Assembly (NCBI GenBank): GCA_002381805.1
Contig: DFXZ01000003.1
Span: 124,001 to 188,000, forward strand
Direction: 5' to 3'
Length of the DNA stretch: 64,000 nt
Origin: Bdellovibrio sp. UBA4095
GTDB taxonomy: Bacteria; Bdellovibrionota; Bdellovibrionia; Bdellovibrionales; Bdellovibrionaceae
Notes under the pieces: generated by a model
Database searches by the model: none
What the model saw: the letters and a program-made list of their open reading frames with translations, nothing else
Told to the model about the DNA's origin: nothing
Shown: piece after piece, positions 33,267-43,462 of the stretch
Numbering within the stretch: position 1 is the stretch's first letter
How the letters are laid out: each line of letters begins with the position of its first letter
Program-made: the position numbers and the translations under genes

Positions 33267-36200
33267 TTACACAACTGTTTCATCATGACCGAAAACTTTG
33301 CGGTACCTCACCATGAACCAATCTTGAAAGCGATCAACATAAAGATGAATTGCTGGAATGACCAACAGAGTCAGCAAAGTCGAACTGATTGTTCCACCAA
33401 TCACGACGATACCTAAACTGGTCCGCGATTTTGACGCCTCATTTAGCCCGATTGCCACTGGAACCATCCCCGCGATCAACGCCAAACTGGTCATGATAAT
33501 CGGTCGTAGACGAGTTTCCCCGGCCTTTATCAGTGCAGAAATCCTGTCGACGCCATCTTTTTGGAGGGCACTTGCCGAGTCGATTAAAAGAATCGAGTTC
33601 TTCGTCGCAAGACCCATCAACATCACACAGCCGATCATCGAGAAAAGATCAAATGTGGACCTCGCAAGGAACAGAGAGAAAAATGCTCCACAAGCAGCAA
33701 GTGGGATCACTGACATAATTGTAACTGGCGTGATAAACGATCCGTACAGGCTTGCCAAAACCAAATAAATAAACATCACGCCCAAACCCATGGACACAAG
33801 AATATTTGTCATGAGCTCTGCAAATCGTTCTGCTTCACCCACGAAGCTGAAACTGACCCCTGGTGGAGGTTTTAGCTCACCTTGACCAAGCTTTTGAACC
33901 TGAGCCATGGCACCACCTAAACCCGAACCTCCGGGTGTGATTCCCGCAGAAAGTTGAATGTAGCGATTGCGATTTTCGCGCAGAATAACTGCCGGACCTT
34001 GCGCTTCAACCAAGTTCGCCACATTACTTAACGGCACCAATCTTTGGTTCAGATTCGGAACTTTGATTTTGCTGAACTGCTTGCGAAGATCACGCTCTTC
34101 ATTGCGCAAGCGAACTCGCACATCATAATTAATTCCATTTTCACGATAAATTGCTGGTGTCTGGCCTTCAATCAAAGAACGCAGCTCTCCACCGACCGCC
34201 ATCACTGTGACACCAGAAGCTTTAGCAATTTCAGGTTTTAAAACCACTTGGAACTCGGGCTTACCTTCTCGGTAACTTGTATCGACTTGCTGAAGGTCAG
34301 GATTCTTGCTTAGCACTTCCTTGAACTTTTTGGAGTAAGCAACCAACTGATCCATATCCTGCCCGACAATATTTAAATTGAAGGGACGGCTGTTTTGCTG
34401 GCCGGAATTATCGGAAACGATAAGATTGTATTTTCGGAAGTCTTTAAGCTCTTCGTAAACGATATCCTTCATTTGAGTCGTATTTACTTTACGCTGTTTG
34501 GATGGAACCAAACGAATATAAAGGCTGCCCTTTTGAGCCTCACCGCTTCGATTTCCGATCGTCGTCATGATGTCTTCGATTTCAGGTCGCTTTTTCAGAA
34601 TATCTTCAAGTTGCTTTGCCACGGCATCCGTTCCGTCAAGACTTGCCCCCGGAGGAAGCTCGAACATAACGAAGAACTCGCCGTTATCTTGCGGAGGAAT
34701 GAACGTAAAAGGAACCTTGCCGGCAATGAAAATCGAGAAGATAAAAATACCCACCGAGCTGCCGATAGTCTTAAGCGGATGCTCCAACGACCACCGCAGG
34801 ATCTTGACATAAATTTTTTCCAACCATGTCTGGAATCGATCGAAATCCTTGAGCATCTTTTTGTTCCATTTGCCAAACTTGGTTGTTGGCTCAGCATCCG
34901 AATGCCCCCCAGCCACGTAAGCAGATAAAGCCGGCGCTACAAAAAGACCGTCAAACAAACTGATAATCATCGCAAAACAGACCGTCAGGCCGAACTGTTT
35001 AAAGAACTGACCGACAATCCCTTGAAGGTTTCCGATAGGACCAAAAACCGCCAAAATCGCTAATGTCGTTGCGATAACAGCCAAGGTCACTTCATTCGTC
35101 CCAACAACTGCTGCTTTTTTAGCAGACAATCCTTCCTCAAGTTTTCGGAAGATATTTTCCCGAACGACGATGGCATCATCAACCAGTAGACCCACAACCA
35201 AGCTCATAGCCAACAAGCTCATGATATTGATGGAAAAACCGAAGAGCGACATGACGATACAAGCACCCAAAAGCGAGTTCGGCAACGCAAAGCCTGTAAT
35301 CAGAGTTGATTTTAAACTGCCTAAGAAAAAGTAGACGACGATGACTGTTAAGATCACACCAATGGTAATGGACTCGTACACGTCAAACACGTTAGCGCGA
35401 ATTTTTCGAGTCGCATCAAAGATCGCCTTCATCTCGGCATTGATGCCTTTTTCTTTGAACTCCGCATTCATTTTTTCGATCTTAGCCTTCACCTCATCGG
35501 CGACACGCACGGAGTTCGCACCAGTCTGACGATAGATATCGAAGTTCAAAGCTTTTTTTCCATTAATACGAGTTCTTGAGACTTCGTCCTGGAGCGTGTC
35601 TTCGATTGTCGCCACACTTCCGATAGTGATCGGATGGTAGACGTCGGCTAAACGCAAAACTGAGTTGTTGATATCCGAGATCGTCTGATACTGCGCAACC
35701 GTTCTAAAGGTATATTGCTGAGCCCCTTCATCAATTTTCCCTGCAGGAACGTTACGTCCTCCACTTTTCAAAGCTGCAACCACGGCGCTTGCGGAAATGT
35801 CGGTATCATTCAAACGGTCATTATTCAGACTGACATGAATCTCTCTTTTTCTGCCGCCCAGAATATCCACGCGACCAACCTGAAACACTTGTTCAAACTG
35901 CGGAGAAATAATCTCATTTGCAAGATCGTACAGCTCCCCGTCTGGCAAATCAGATTGCAGAGCAATTCCCAAAATAGGAGCATCCGATGGACTGATTTTA
36001 AAAATGACCGGAGTGTCGATATCATCAGGCAAAAGTCGTGTCGCATTCGAAACCTTCGCACGAACCTCTTGCTCTGCAAAATTCAGATTGGTCTTCAGTG
36101 AAAACTCGATGGTGATAAGGCTGACGCCCTCCATATTCTGAGACGACACCTTTTGCACTCCCGAGATTGACGAAACTTCGTCCTCGAGGATTTTTGAAAC

Positions 36201-36386
36201 TTCAGTTTCGACTTCCTTGGGCCCGGCACCTGGATAGGAAGTCTGAACCATCACCGTTGGCAAGCTGACGTCGGGGAACAGATCAATCGGCAGACCTTTT
36301 AAAGACATGGTTCCCAGCACCAGAATTAAGATGGTGATGGACATAATGAAAACAGGATGACGAACGGAAAGTAATGATGGAGTCAT
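33267..36386 (-). CDS. RND-family efflux transporter (AcrB/HAE1 type)
   Basis: Proton-driven inner-membrane exporter, 1039 residues from ATG 36386, the start that matches the family N-terminus (SVRHPVFIMSI...). Twelve membrane helices are expected; the first after residue 8, then LPIDLFPDVSLPTVMV as in AcrB-like proteins. The proton-relay aspartates appear in VVGLLVDDAIVVREN. The C-terminal VMLMGLATKNSILLID block is standard. No membrane-fusion protein or outer-membrane channel gene is adjacent, so partners must be encoded elsewhere. Located 67 bases after merR on the same strand. Confidence 0.92.
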   Translation of the reverse strand: MTPSLLSVRHPVFIMSITILILVLGTMSLKGLPIDLFPDVSLPTVMVQTSYPGAGPKEVETEVSKILEDEVSSISGVQKVSSQNMEGVSLITIEFSLKTNLNFAEQEVRAKVSNATRLLPDDIDTPVIFKISPSDAPILGIALQSDLPDGELYDLANEIISPQFEQVFQVGRVDILGGRKREIHVSLNNDRLNDTDISASAVVAALKSGGRNVPAGKIDEGAQQYTFRTVAQYQTISDINNSVLRLADVYHPITIGSVATIEDTLQDEVSRTRINGKKALNFDIYRQTGANSVRVADEVKAKIEKMNAEFKEKGINAEMKAIFDATRKIRANVFDVYESITIGVILTVIVVYFFLGSLKSTLITGFALPNSLLGACIVMSLFGFSINIMSLLAMSLVVGLLVDDAIVVRENIFRKLEEGLSAKKAAVVGTNEVTLAVIATTLAILAVFGPIGNLQGIVGQFFKQFGLTVCFAMIISLFDGLFVAPALSAYVAGGHSDAEPTTKFGKWNKKMLKDFDRFQTWLEKIYVKILRWSLEHPLKTIGSSVGIFIFSIFIAGKVPFTFIPPQDNGEFFVMFELPPGASLDGTDAVAKQLEDILKKRPEIEDIMTTIGNRSGEAQKGSLYIRLVPSKQRKVNTTQMKDIVYEELKDFRKYNLIVSDNSGQQNSRPFNLNIVGQDMDQLVAYSKKFKEVLSKNPDLQQVDTSYREGKPEFQVVLKPEIAKASGVTVMAVGGELRSLIEGQTPAIYRENGINYDVRVRLRNEERDLRKQFSKIKVPNLNQRLVPLSNVANLVEAQGPAVILRENRNRYIQLSAGITPGGSGLGGAMAQVQKLGQGELKPPPGVSFSFVGEAERFAELMTNILVSMGLGVMFIYLVLASLYGSFITPVTIMSVIPLAACGAFFSLFLARSTFDLFSMIGCVMLMGLATKNSILLIDSASALQKDGVDRISALIKAGETRLRPIIMTSLALIAGMVPVAIGLNEASKSRTSLGIVVIGGTISSTLLTLLVIPAIHLYVDRFQDWFMVRYRKVFGHDETVV

Positions 36387-36452
36387 GCGCGGCAAGCTAG
36401 CAAAAAAACTGTCGCCGAGCAAAGTCTATGAATTTGGGGGTCCGAATTAGAG

Positions 36453-36974
36453 TTACTTAAACAGCTGACGAACTCTGCGAATATCGCTAATCAGGCTTTC
36501 GACCGACTCGTTAATATTCTCAAGTCGATGATAGACCTGGCTCATGTCTTTTTCCTTACGTACCTGAGCTTTCAGTTCTTTCATGGCATTGCGTGCACCT
36601 TCGATCGAAAAGCGATCACGATGTAAAAGCTTCCTAATCAAAAGAGCATTTTCTACATCTTTACGAGTGTACATGCGCTGATTGTTGGAGGCTTTTTTGG
36701 GTCGCAGAATTTCAAACTCTGTCTCCCAATAACGCAGAACGTACTGCTTAATACCCAGAATATCAGCGACATCGCCGATTTTAAATCCCATCTTGTCGGG
36801 AATGGCGTTGATCTCTTCCAGAAGCTTGTCATCACAAAGCATCGCAGGAATTGAAATGGGCTCCGAAGCTGTGATCGGAGGAGCTGACTTGTCGGACTCT
36901 TCAACGAAGTCGATGTGCTTATCACCTAAAGAAAGCTCCGATGTTTCCAACTCCGCGCTTGGCGTATTATTCAT
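36453..36974 (-). CDS. MerR-family regulator downstream of ihfA
   Basis: 173 residues from ATG 36974; ATGs at 36989 and 36980 are also possible, and all overlap the ihfA stop. A disordered acidic N-terminus (about 50 residues) precedes the MerR HTH: KIGDVADILGIKQYVLRYWETEF, then NNQRMYTRKDVENALLIRKLLH. A coiled-coil-like C-terminus follows. The same neighbour after pheT-ihfA occurs in other bacteria, so it is probably not specific to the RND pump. Target unknown. Confidence 0.85.
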   Translation of the reverse strand: MNNTPSAELETSELSLGDKHIDFVEESDKSAPPITASEPISIPAMLCDDKLLEEINAIPDKMGFKIGDVADILGIKQYVLRYWETEFEILRPKKASNNQRMYTRKDVENALLIRKLLHRDRFSIEGARNAMKELKAQVRKEKDMSQVYHRLENINESVESLISDIRRVRQLFK

Positions 36975-37335
36975 TGTCATCGTATTCATCGTCGTCCTCG
37001 TCGTCGTCATCTTTTAAGTGAGCGTATTCTTCACCGTTCAGCATGGCCTTCAACACCTGCGATGGACGGAAAGTGAGTACTCTGCGCGCTGAAATTTTAA
37101 TTTGCTCCCCAGTTTGAGGATTACGACCGATTCTTTCGTTTTTGCCACGGACTAAGAAGTTACCGAAACCAGAAATCTTAACCTTTTCGCCATTTTGTAA
37201 AACATCCTTCAAGGTGTCGAACACCAGTTCAACCAACTCAGAAGCTTCTTTTTTAGAGAAGCCTATCTTCTGATAAACGTTCTCGACGATATCGGCCTTA
37301 GTCACTGTTGATTTTCCTAAGTTCTGGCCTGCCAT
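36967..37335 (-). CDS. ihfA: integration host factor alpha subunit
   Basis: 122-residue DNA-bending protein. The HU/IHF core has VTKADIVENVYQKIGFSKKEA, the GFGNFLVRGKNERIGRNPQTGEQI arm with the intercalating proline region, and ISARRVLTFRP. E. coli IhfA is 99 residues; here an extra 16-residue tail is almost purely Asp/Glu (LKDDDDEDDDEYDDNE). The gene follows pheT, as in E. coli. Its 3' end overlaps the merR start, so translation is probably coupled. The acidic tail is unusual. Confidence 0.93.
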   Translation of the reverse strand: MAGQNLGKSTVTKADIVENVYQKIGFSKKEASELVELVFDTLKDVLQNGEKVKISGFGNFLVRGKNERIGRNPQTGEQIKISARRVLTFRPSQVLKAMLNGEEYAHLKDDDDEDDDEYDDNE

Positions 37336-37452
37336 AGTAAAATTTCCACTCCGTTACGTTAATGATGCTACTTTAACTTTCTTCCGATTGGCTTAAGGCT
37401 TTCGTAGCTGACGCAAGTAAAGCCTAACAAGTAACCGAAAACAATCAAGAAT

Positions 37453-39894
37453 TTATCTCACAGAAAGATCAAAATTCTTCTTTAAACTCGCAAGAATCTT
37501 GCTAGTTACTTCTGAAATTTGATTTTCCTGCAGTGTGGCATTCTTATCTTGCAGCCACACACGGATGGCGACGGACTTTTTATCAGCCTCCATTTTTTCG
37601 CCTTCATACATGTCGAATACTTCTGCGTTCACCAGTAGACCCGCTCCAGCTTTGCGGATGTCTTTTAGAACATCTCCCACTTTAAGTGACTTCGGCATAA
37701 CGAAAGCAAAATCGCGCTCAACGACAGGAAACTTGGAAATGCTTTGAATTCGGTAAGGACGAGGCTGACCTTTGTAAAGCTGATCCAAATCCAACTCTGC
37801 AAGGGCTGCTGGGACACGGATCTTGTTTTCATCCAAAAGGACCGGATGCAAGGTTCCTATGAAACCCACCTTTTTACCTTCAACCAAAAGTTGTGCAAAT
37901 TGCCCTTCATGCAAAAATCCGGGAACTTCTGACTTTTCTTTAGGAGTAACCCAAGTGAAAGAGGAAATATTCCAAGATTTTAGCAGAACCTCAACCGATG
38001 CTTTAATATCGAAAACAACCGGATAATCTAAAGCTTTATTCCAGAGATTCTGAGAACGGCCCCACTGTGCCAAGCCCAGGCGACCATTTTCGCCGTAGGT
38101 CCCATCTTCCTTAAGATAGAATGTACTGCCGATTTCGAACAGTCGACCCTGCATATTGCCGTAATGGAAATTTGTGTTCAAATTTTTGAACAATCCCCAA
38201 CTAAGTGATGAGCGCATGACATCAAGATCTTCATTCAGAGGATTTAAAATACGAATATCTTTTTCAGAGATTTGCAGTCCAGAGCCTTGCATATTGGCGA
38301 CGGAACCCAAGAAACTTCTTTCGCTTTTTGAACTTACGAAAGCAAAGTTAAAGGCTTGCTGGAAACCTTCGGCTCGCAAAAGCTCACTTGTGCCGCGGTT
38401 GAGCATAAAGGTTTTATCGTGATGAGACGGAGCCGTTGCAAACACCGGCAATGACTCTGGGATATGATCATAACCGTTCAGTCGAGCGTATTCTTCGACA
38501 AGATCCATATCTTGTTCCAAGTCGAAACGATATGTAGGCGGAAGAACTTGATAGTCGACCCCTACCAGTTCGATCTTGCAACCAAGCCGTTTCATGAAAT
38601 CAACAAACTTAAATTCCTCTGCTTCGTAGCCCAAGCGTTTGGAAACAGTTTCTATCGAAATCGTGATCATTTCTTTCTTGACCGGATTTGGGTAAAAATC
38701 ATGGTGTTCAGCGTAGGCTTCGCCACCCGCGACTTCCAAAATCAATGCCGTTGCGCGATTTAAAGCCCGAAGAGTTCCATCTGGATCGACCCCGCGGGAA
38801 AAGCGATAGGCCGAGTCCGTGTCGATCCCATGAGATCGCGAAGTTTTACGAGCACTCATAGGCAAGAAATAAGCTGCTTCAAGAAAAACGTCCGTCGTTT
38901 TGTCCGTAACACCCGAGTTTTTACCTCCAACAACCCCCGCCAAACAAACTGGATGTTGTGAGTCACGAATAGTAAGCTCGTGCCCCGAAAGAGAAATTTC
39001 GCTGCCATCCAAAGTGATGAATTTTTCAGAGGCCTGGGCGCGATCAACGATAATTTTTTTACCCGCTAAAAATGCCGCATCAAAAGCATGAAGGGGCTGA
39101 CCCAACTCCATCATCACAAAATTTGTTATATCTACAACATTGTTAATCGAGTTCATTCCAACGCTTTGCAGACGCTGAACCAACCATTCGGGAGAAACAC
39201 CGACTTTTACGCCTTTAATAAAGCGACCGGTGTAACGAGGGCATAGGTCTGAGGCCTTCACCTCGAGAGCAATTTCCTGTTTTGTCGAGCGAGATGCCAA
39301 TGTCGGTTCAGCTGCTGGAGCTTTTAACTCTTTCCCAGTCAAACAGGCGACCTCTCGAGCTAATCCGAAATGACTAAGGCAATCCGCTCTGTTCGGCGTG
39401 ACCTTAAGTTCAAAAGTAATGTCGTCATAACCGCCATACTCTGCATAGGATTTTCCGACGGGCGCATCCGAAGGTAAAATAGCAATACCTTCAGACTCTT
39501 TAGCTAAACCCAATTCTTTGAGAGAGCAAAGCATACCGCCCGAATCCACACCCCGAACCGCCGCCTTTTTAATGGCAAAGTTCCCTGGCAGGACCGCACC
39601 AGGAAGAGCCACAATGACTCGGTCGCCGGTTTTATGGTTTTGAGCGCCGCACACGATTTGATGAACTTCACCCTCGCCCGTAGAAACTCGGCAAAGTGAA
39701 AGCTTGTCTGCATTAGGGTGCTTATCTTTTTCAAGGATGTGACCGATTACAACTTTGTTGAAATCTTTCGAGCGATTGGTGATTTCCTCAACTTCCAATC
39801 CAGCACGAGTCAATGCTTCAGCAAGCTCCTCTGGTTTTACGAAGTACTCGGACACATCTACATATTCTTGGAGCCACTTTAAACTGATCTTCAT
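37453..39894 (-). CDS. pheT: phenylalanyl-tRNA synthetase beta subunit
   Basis: 813 residues, full length. Domains in order: N-terminal tRNA-binding (EMAP-like) domain about 40-150 (GHILEKDKHPNADKLSLCRV), B3/B4 editing region about 210-380 (GVDPDGTLRALNRA), B5 about 400-475, a pseudo-synthetase core, and the C-terminal ferredoxin-like anticodon-binding domain (SKFPVVERDFAFVM). The start overlaps the pheS stop by 4 bases (ATGA). Confidence 0.97.
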   Translation of the reverse strand: MKISLKWLQEYVDVSEYFVKPEELAEALTRAGLEVEEITNRSKDFNKVVIGHILEKDKHPNADKLSLCRVSTGEGEVHQIVCGAQNHKTGDRVIVALPGAVLPGNFAIKKAAVRGVDSGGMLCSLKELGLAKESEGIAILPSDAPVGKSYAEYGGYDDITFELKVTPNRADCLSHFGLAREVACLTGKELKAPAAEPTLASRSTKQEIALEVKASDLCPRYTGRFIKGVKVGVSPEWLVQRLQSVGMNSINNVVDITNFVMMELGQPLHAFDAAFLAGKKIIVDRAQASEKFITLDGSEISLSGHELTIRDSQHPVCLAGVVGGKNSGVTDKTTDVFLEAAYFLPMSARKTSRSHGIDTDSAYRFSRGVDPDGTLRALNRATALILEVAGGEAYAEHHDFYPNPVKKEMITISIETVSKRLGYEAEEFKFVDFMKRLGCKIELVGVDYQVLPPTYRFDLEQDMDLVEEYARLNGYDHIPESLPVFATAPSHHDKTFMLNRGTSELLRAEGFQQAFNFAFVSSKSERSFLGSVANMQGSGLQISEKDIRILNPLNEDLDVMRSSLSWGLFKNLNTNFHYGNMQGRLFEIGSTFYLKEDGTYGENGRLGLAQWGRSQNLWNKALDYPVVFDIKASVEVLLKSWNISSFTWVTPKEKSEVPGFLHEGQFAQLLVEGKKVGFIGTLHPVLLDENKIRVPAALAELDLDQLYKGQPRPYRIQSISKFPVVERDFAFVMPKSLKVGDVLKDIRKAGAGLLVNAEVFDMYEGEKMEADKKSVAIRVWLQDKNATLQENQISEVTSKILASLKKNFDLSVR

Positions 39895-40916
39895 CTTACA
39901 AACTGCCTTAAGAAACGAACGTCATTTTCAGGGAACAATCGGATATCTTCGATGCCATACTTAATAATTGCCATACGCTCGACACCAAATCCGAAGGCAA
40001 AACCTTGCCACTCAGGATAGGGGACTTTCGCCGCCTGGAATACTTTCGGATTCACCAAGCCGCAGCCACCAATTTCAATCCAGCCCGAATGTTTACACAA
40101 GCTGCAGCCTTTGCCTTTACAGATGGGGCAAGAACAATCGACCTCCGCAGAAGGCTCGGTGAAAGGAAAAAAACTGGGGCGGAAGCGAGTTTTTAAACCA
40201 GGCCCAAAAAACTCACGCACGAAAAAGCTGATCGTGCCTTTCAAGTCGGCCATAGAAACATTCTTATCCACGCAAAGCGCTTCGATCTGATGAAAATTCG
40301 GCAAGTGCGAAATATCGCTATCACATCGGAAAACTGGTCCCGTGCCGATAATTCTTAATGGCAAAGATTCTGTTTCAAGCGAGCGAATTTGAATTGGAGA
40401 AGTGTGCGTTCTTAAAACATGAGTTTTATCAACGAAGAATGTATCCTGCATATCGCGCGCAGGATGATCTGCGGGAATGTTCAGTGCCTCAAAGTTATAG
40501 TAATCCTGCTCAATCATCGGTCCTGTGCGCACGCTATATCCCAAGCGAGACATCACGGTGAAAATCTCTTCCATCACAATATGCACAGGATGCTGAGAAC
40601 CCTTCGGCATTGCAAAAGCCGGCAACGTCATGTCAATCTCTTCTGAGGCCATTTTTGCAGAGATCTCTTTTTTCTTGAGGCTTTCTTCTGCTTCAGAGTA
40701 TGCCGCCTCTAAGACTTGCTTCACTTCGTTCACTTTTTTTCCAAATAGAGGTTTTTCCTCTTTTGGCAATGACGCCATCTCTTTCATAATGTCAGTCAAG
40801 GAACCGCTTTTCCCAAGATATTGCACCTTGAGGTCGTAGAGGTCCTTGGAGCTGAGAGCGGCCTTGAAAGCAGCCAGCGCTTCATTTTTGATAGAATCAA
40901 GTTTAGTTGTCGACAT
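39891..40916 (-). CDS. pheS: phenylalanyl-tRNA synthetase alpha subunit
   Basis: 341 residues from ATG 40916 (MSTTKLDSIK). The open frame runs upstream to 41072 but that part is not PheS-like. Class II catalytic motifs are visible: HPARDMQDTFFVD, LRTHTSPIQIRSLE, FRCDSDISHLPNFHQIE and the C-terminal FGFGVERMAIIKYGI. It forms the alpha2beta2 enzyme with PheT, which follows with a 4-base overlap. Confidence 0.97.
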   Translation of the reverse strand: MSTTKLDSIKNEALAAFKAALSSKDLYDLKVQYLGKSGSLTDIMKEMASLPKEEKPLFGKKVNEVKQVLEAAYSEAEESLKKKEISAKMASEEIDMTLPAFAMPKGSQHPVHIVMEEIFTVMSRLGYSVRTGPMIEQDYYNFEALNIPADHPARDMQDTFFVDKTHVLRTHTSPIQIRSLETESLPLRIIGTGPVFRCDSDISHLPNFHQIEALCVDKNVSMADLKGTISFFVREFFGPGLKTRFRPSFFPFTEPSAEVDCSCPICKGKGCSLCKHSGWIEIGGCGLVNPKVFQAAKVPYPEWQGFAFGFGVERMAIIKYGIEDIRLFPENDVRFLRQFVR

Positions 40917-41049
40917 TTCCAAAAATCTCCAATTTTGCCAAAGGCCTAATATCACCTCAGAAAGCCGTATTTTCAAGGATTTAGGTTTTACACACAGTGC
41001 AAAAAAGGCTTGAGATTCGGGCACTTTCCTTCTATCGTCGCTGACTCCT

Positions 41050-41907
41050 ATGGCGCATAAAAATAAAACCAACTACAGCCCCTATAAAGCTCGTCAAGAG
41101 GCTCGTCACAAGACAGGCACAGCGCCAGCTCCACAAATGGGCCGCCATAAGAGGCCTGAGGTCATTTATGAGCTCAATGAGGCCAATGACCGACTCGCTG
41201 ATGTCTTTCGAAATCATGGTTTTGATATGGTCAACCATCATCAGCGATTGCAACTTGCGCAGTTTTATCGCTTGTTAATGCTCAATCAGGAAAAAGAAAA
41301 CTTCACTCGTCTTCTTAAACTTCGTGATGTCGCCATAAAACATTTTATCGACAGTATAATAATCTCGAAATTTACCGACTTACAGTTTCCATTACTCGAT
41401 GTGGGCACTGGCCCGGGATTTCCCGGCATTCCTTTAAAAATAATGTATCCCGAGCAAAAAATACTCCTGGGCGAAGGAGTCCAACGCCGAGTTGAGTTTC
41501 TAAAGCACGTGCGCAGCGAAATGAATCTAAAGAATCTTGATATTCTGGGGCGGAATATCAATAAACACTGCGTTTATCCTGTGCAAGGCGCCATCACCAG
41601 GGCCGTTGAAGATATTGGCAACACGCTTGGCAATGTCTTGAGCAGCCTGCAAGTGGGCGGTAAAGTTTATTTTATGAAGGGCCCCGGAGTTGATCCTGAA
41701 ATTGCAGCCGCTAAGACGACTTGGTCAGAATACTATAAGCTTGTCCAAGATGAAGCCTATACGTTGCCGCAAACCCCCCATGAGCGACGCCTCGTGGTTT
41801 ATCAAAAGATCAAGAACGCGCCTTTGCCGGAGGAAGACGAAGGCGAAGATTTACTACTTGAAGAACTCTCTGGTGATGAAAAACGCCGCTGGGGATCTTA
41901 CACATGA
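41050..41907 (+). CDS. rsmG: 16S rRNA m7G527 methyltransferase-like protein with N- and C-terminal extensions
   Basis: 285 residues. The SAM-binding core is clear: LLDVGTGPGFPGIPLKIMYP, GEGVQRRVEFLKHV and a later GGKVYFMKGPGVDPE, all RsmG-like. Compared with RsmG (about 210 residues) it has a basic N-terminal extension of about 45 residues (many Lys, Arg, His) and an acidic C-terminal tail of about 30. The extensions could aid RNA binding or partner contacts. First gene of a forward operon; its stop overlaps the next start by 4 bases. Confidence 0.85.
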   Translation: MAHKNKTNYSPYKARQEARHKTGTAPAPQMGRHKRPEVIYELNEANDRLADVFRNHGFDMVNHHQRLQLAQFYRLLMLNQEKENFTRLLKLRDVAIKHFIDSIIISKFTDLQFPLLDVGTGPGFPGIPLKIMYPEQKILLGEGVQRRVEFLKHVRSEMNLKNLDILGRNINKHCVYPVQGAITRAVEDIGNTLGNVLSSLQVGGKVYFMKGPGVDPEIAAAKTTWSEYYKLVQDEAYTLPQTPHERRLVVYQKIKNAPLPEEDEGEDLLLEELSGDEKRRWGSYT

Positions 41908-43028
41908 GTGAAGTCCTCAGCCAACTGATCGAGCTTGCTCGTTTAAACTACCAAAAAGGTGAACTTCGCAAAGCCTCTGAACAGGCCGCCAAAGCACTTG
42001 TTCAAGCTCGAGAAATGAAGCTGGACTCTCTATGGATCGAAGCGGCTCGACTTTCCTTTCAGGCAGCCCACGAACTTGAATCATTAAATATTTTAGATTC
42101 TCTTTTTGAAGAAGTAATCGTATTTTCTAAAAACACCGTCGATAAAAAACTGCAGGCTCGTGCCGAGAATCTTTTAGCGATGTGGCTCTTAGCGAAAAAT
42201 CAATCCGAACAAGCTTTGGCTCTGGCGGAGTCTGCTATCGATAAAGCAACAGCTTTACCCGATCTGGAAACACTGGCTCGTGCTCTATTAACAGCTGCCA
42301 TTATTAAGGCCACACACAAAAGTCACGGGACCTTTGCTTTGCAACAGCTGGATAAAGTTGACATCGTTTGCGAGGAATTGCAACAACCTGAAATCTCGAT
42401 TTCCAGCAAACTTTTGCGCAGCTATATCTACACACAAACGGGACACTTTGAAGCCGCCTCCGAACTGCTATGGAAGGGATATGAAGAAGCCAAGCGCCAT
42501 GGCTTCCATCTTATCGTAACAAGTATCCTTGCGCAGCTTGCACGAATTCAGCGTGACCAAGGCCGCGAAGAACACTTCCGCCTTTATTCAGAATTGGCGT
42601 CTCGGGGGATCGTCGCCGAACAAACTCCGAGACTCTACAGACTGATATCGCAAATCTGCCCGCGAGATAGCTCGACTTATAAAAAACAATATGATCTCGC
42701 TGTGGATGAGCAATCTCGCTCTGTTCGCGAACGCGAAAAAGGCCTGATCGACTTTAAAAGTCAGCACATACTGTATGACATGGCTCTGCTCTTTATTCGT
42801 AACGCTGGGAAAAGATTTACCAAAGAAGAGCTGACAGAGACGATCTGGAAGCAAGCTTATGATCCCCGACTTCATGACAATTTAATTTACGTTTCAATAA
42901 AACGCTTACGAAGCCTCTTAGAACCTGACCTGGAAAGTCCTCGTTATATTTTAAGAGATCGCAAGGGATATTATTTAAACCCTCAAGTTGCAGTTCATCT
43001 GAAAAATGCGGAGGACGCCACATTATGA
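41904..43028 (+). CDS. TPR-repeat protein with C-terminal OmpR-type winged helix
   Basis: 374 residues. Residues about 1-260 are helical TPR-like repeats (for example KGELRKASEQAAKALVQA, NQSEQALALAESAIDKA). The last 80 residues resemble the Trans_reg_C winged helix: FIRNAGKRFTKEELTETIW, then NLIYVSIKRLRSLLEPD and a hairpin GYYLNP. No receiver domain is present. SARP/AfsR-type regulators have the winged helix first and TPR last; here the order is reversed. It sits between two RNA methyltransferase genes with 4-base overlaps on both sides. Confidence 0.8.
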   Translation: MSEVLSQLIELARLNYQKGELRKASEQAAKALVQAREMKLDSLWIEAARLSFQAAHELESLNILDSLFEEVIVFSKNTVDKKLQARAENLLAMWLLAKNQSEQALALAESAIDKATALPDLETLARALLTAAIIKATHKSHGTFALQQLDKVDIVCEELQQPEISISSKLLRSYIYTQTGHFEAASELLWKGYEEAKRHGFHLIVTSILAQLARIQRDQGREEHFRLYSELASRGIVAEQTPRLYRLISQICPRDSSTYKKQYDLAVDEQSRSVREREKGLIDFKSQHILYDMALLFIRNAGKRFTKEELTETIWKQAYDPRLHDNLIYVSIKRLRSLLEPDLESPRYILRDRKGYYLNPQVAVHLKNAEDATL

Positions 43029-43462
43029 TTAAGCACATCGCACAACTCACGCTGTCCTGTTTTATCTTCCTAACCTTTCCTGCTTCAGCGGGTCCTGGTG
43101 ACGGTCCGATAGTTCCTTGGCCATCATTGATTTCTCCCGAAACTATGATCCCACATGCGCTGTCAGGTGAATGGGTGGCCTATGCGCACGACACCATCTG
43201 GTATATAAATATCGATTGCGATCGCATGTATTCAAAACTGGCCTCCATTACGATTCATTCCAATGCCATTCGCAATCATATGGCGAAAGGTTGGATGGAA
43301 GCCAATGACAATATCTTGCTGGGAACAGTATCCGTCGATGAAAGTCATATTTACGGCGTGATGCTCTTTGCTGACAAAGAAAACTTGATATTGAGAATCG
43401 CAACCGCCCAGAATCGGTATTTCGACCTGACTCTTTACCGTAAACACAAAGGATCGAAGTGA
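43025..43462 (+). CDS. small secreted protein of unknown function
   Basis: 145 residues with a signal peptide (about 1-23, PASA|GP). The mature part, about 122 residues, is probably a small beta-rich domain (LSGEWVAYAHDTIWYINIDC, later YFDLTLYRKH). It has a single cysteine. Its start and stop overlap its neighbours by 4 bases each, so it is firmly in the rsmG operon, which is odd for a secreted protein. No family recognised. Confidence 0.65.
   Translation: MIKHIAQLTLSCFIFLTFPASAGPGDGPIVPWPSLISPETMIPHALSGEWVAYAHDTIWYINIDCDRMYSKLASITIHSNAIRNHMAKGWMEANDNILLGTVSVDESHIYGVMLFADKENLILRIATAQNRYFDLTLYRKHKGSK

Noticed and set aside
34395..34928. 177-residue frame opposite the RND transporter
   Set aside because: Antisense shadow of a complete, motif-rich transporter gene.
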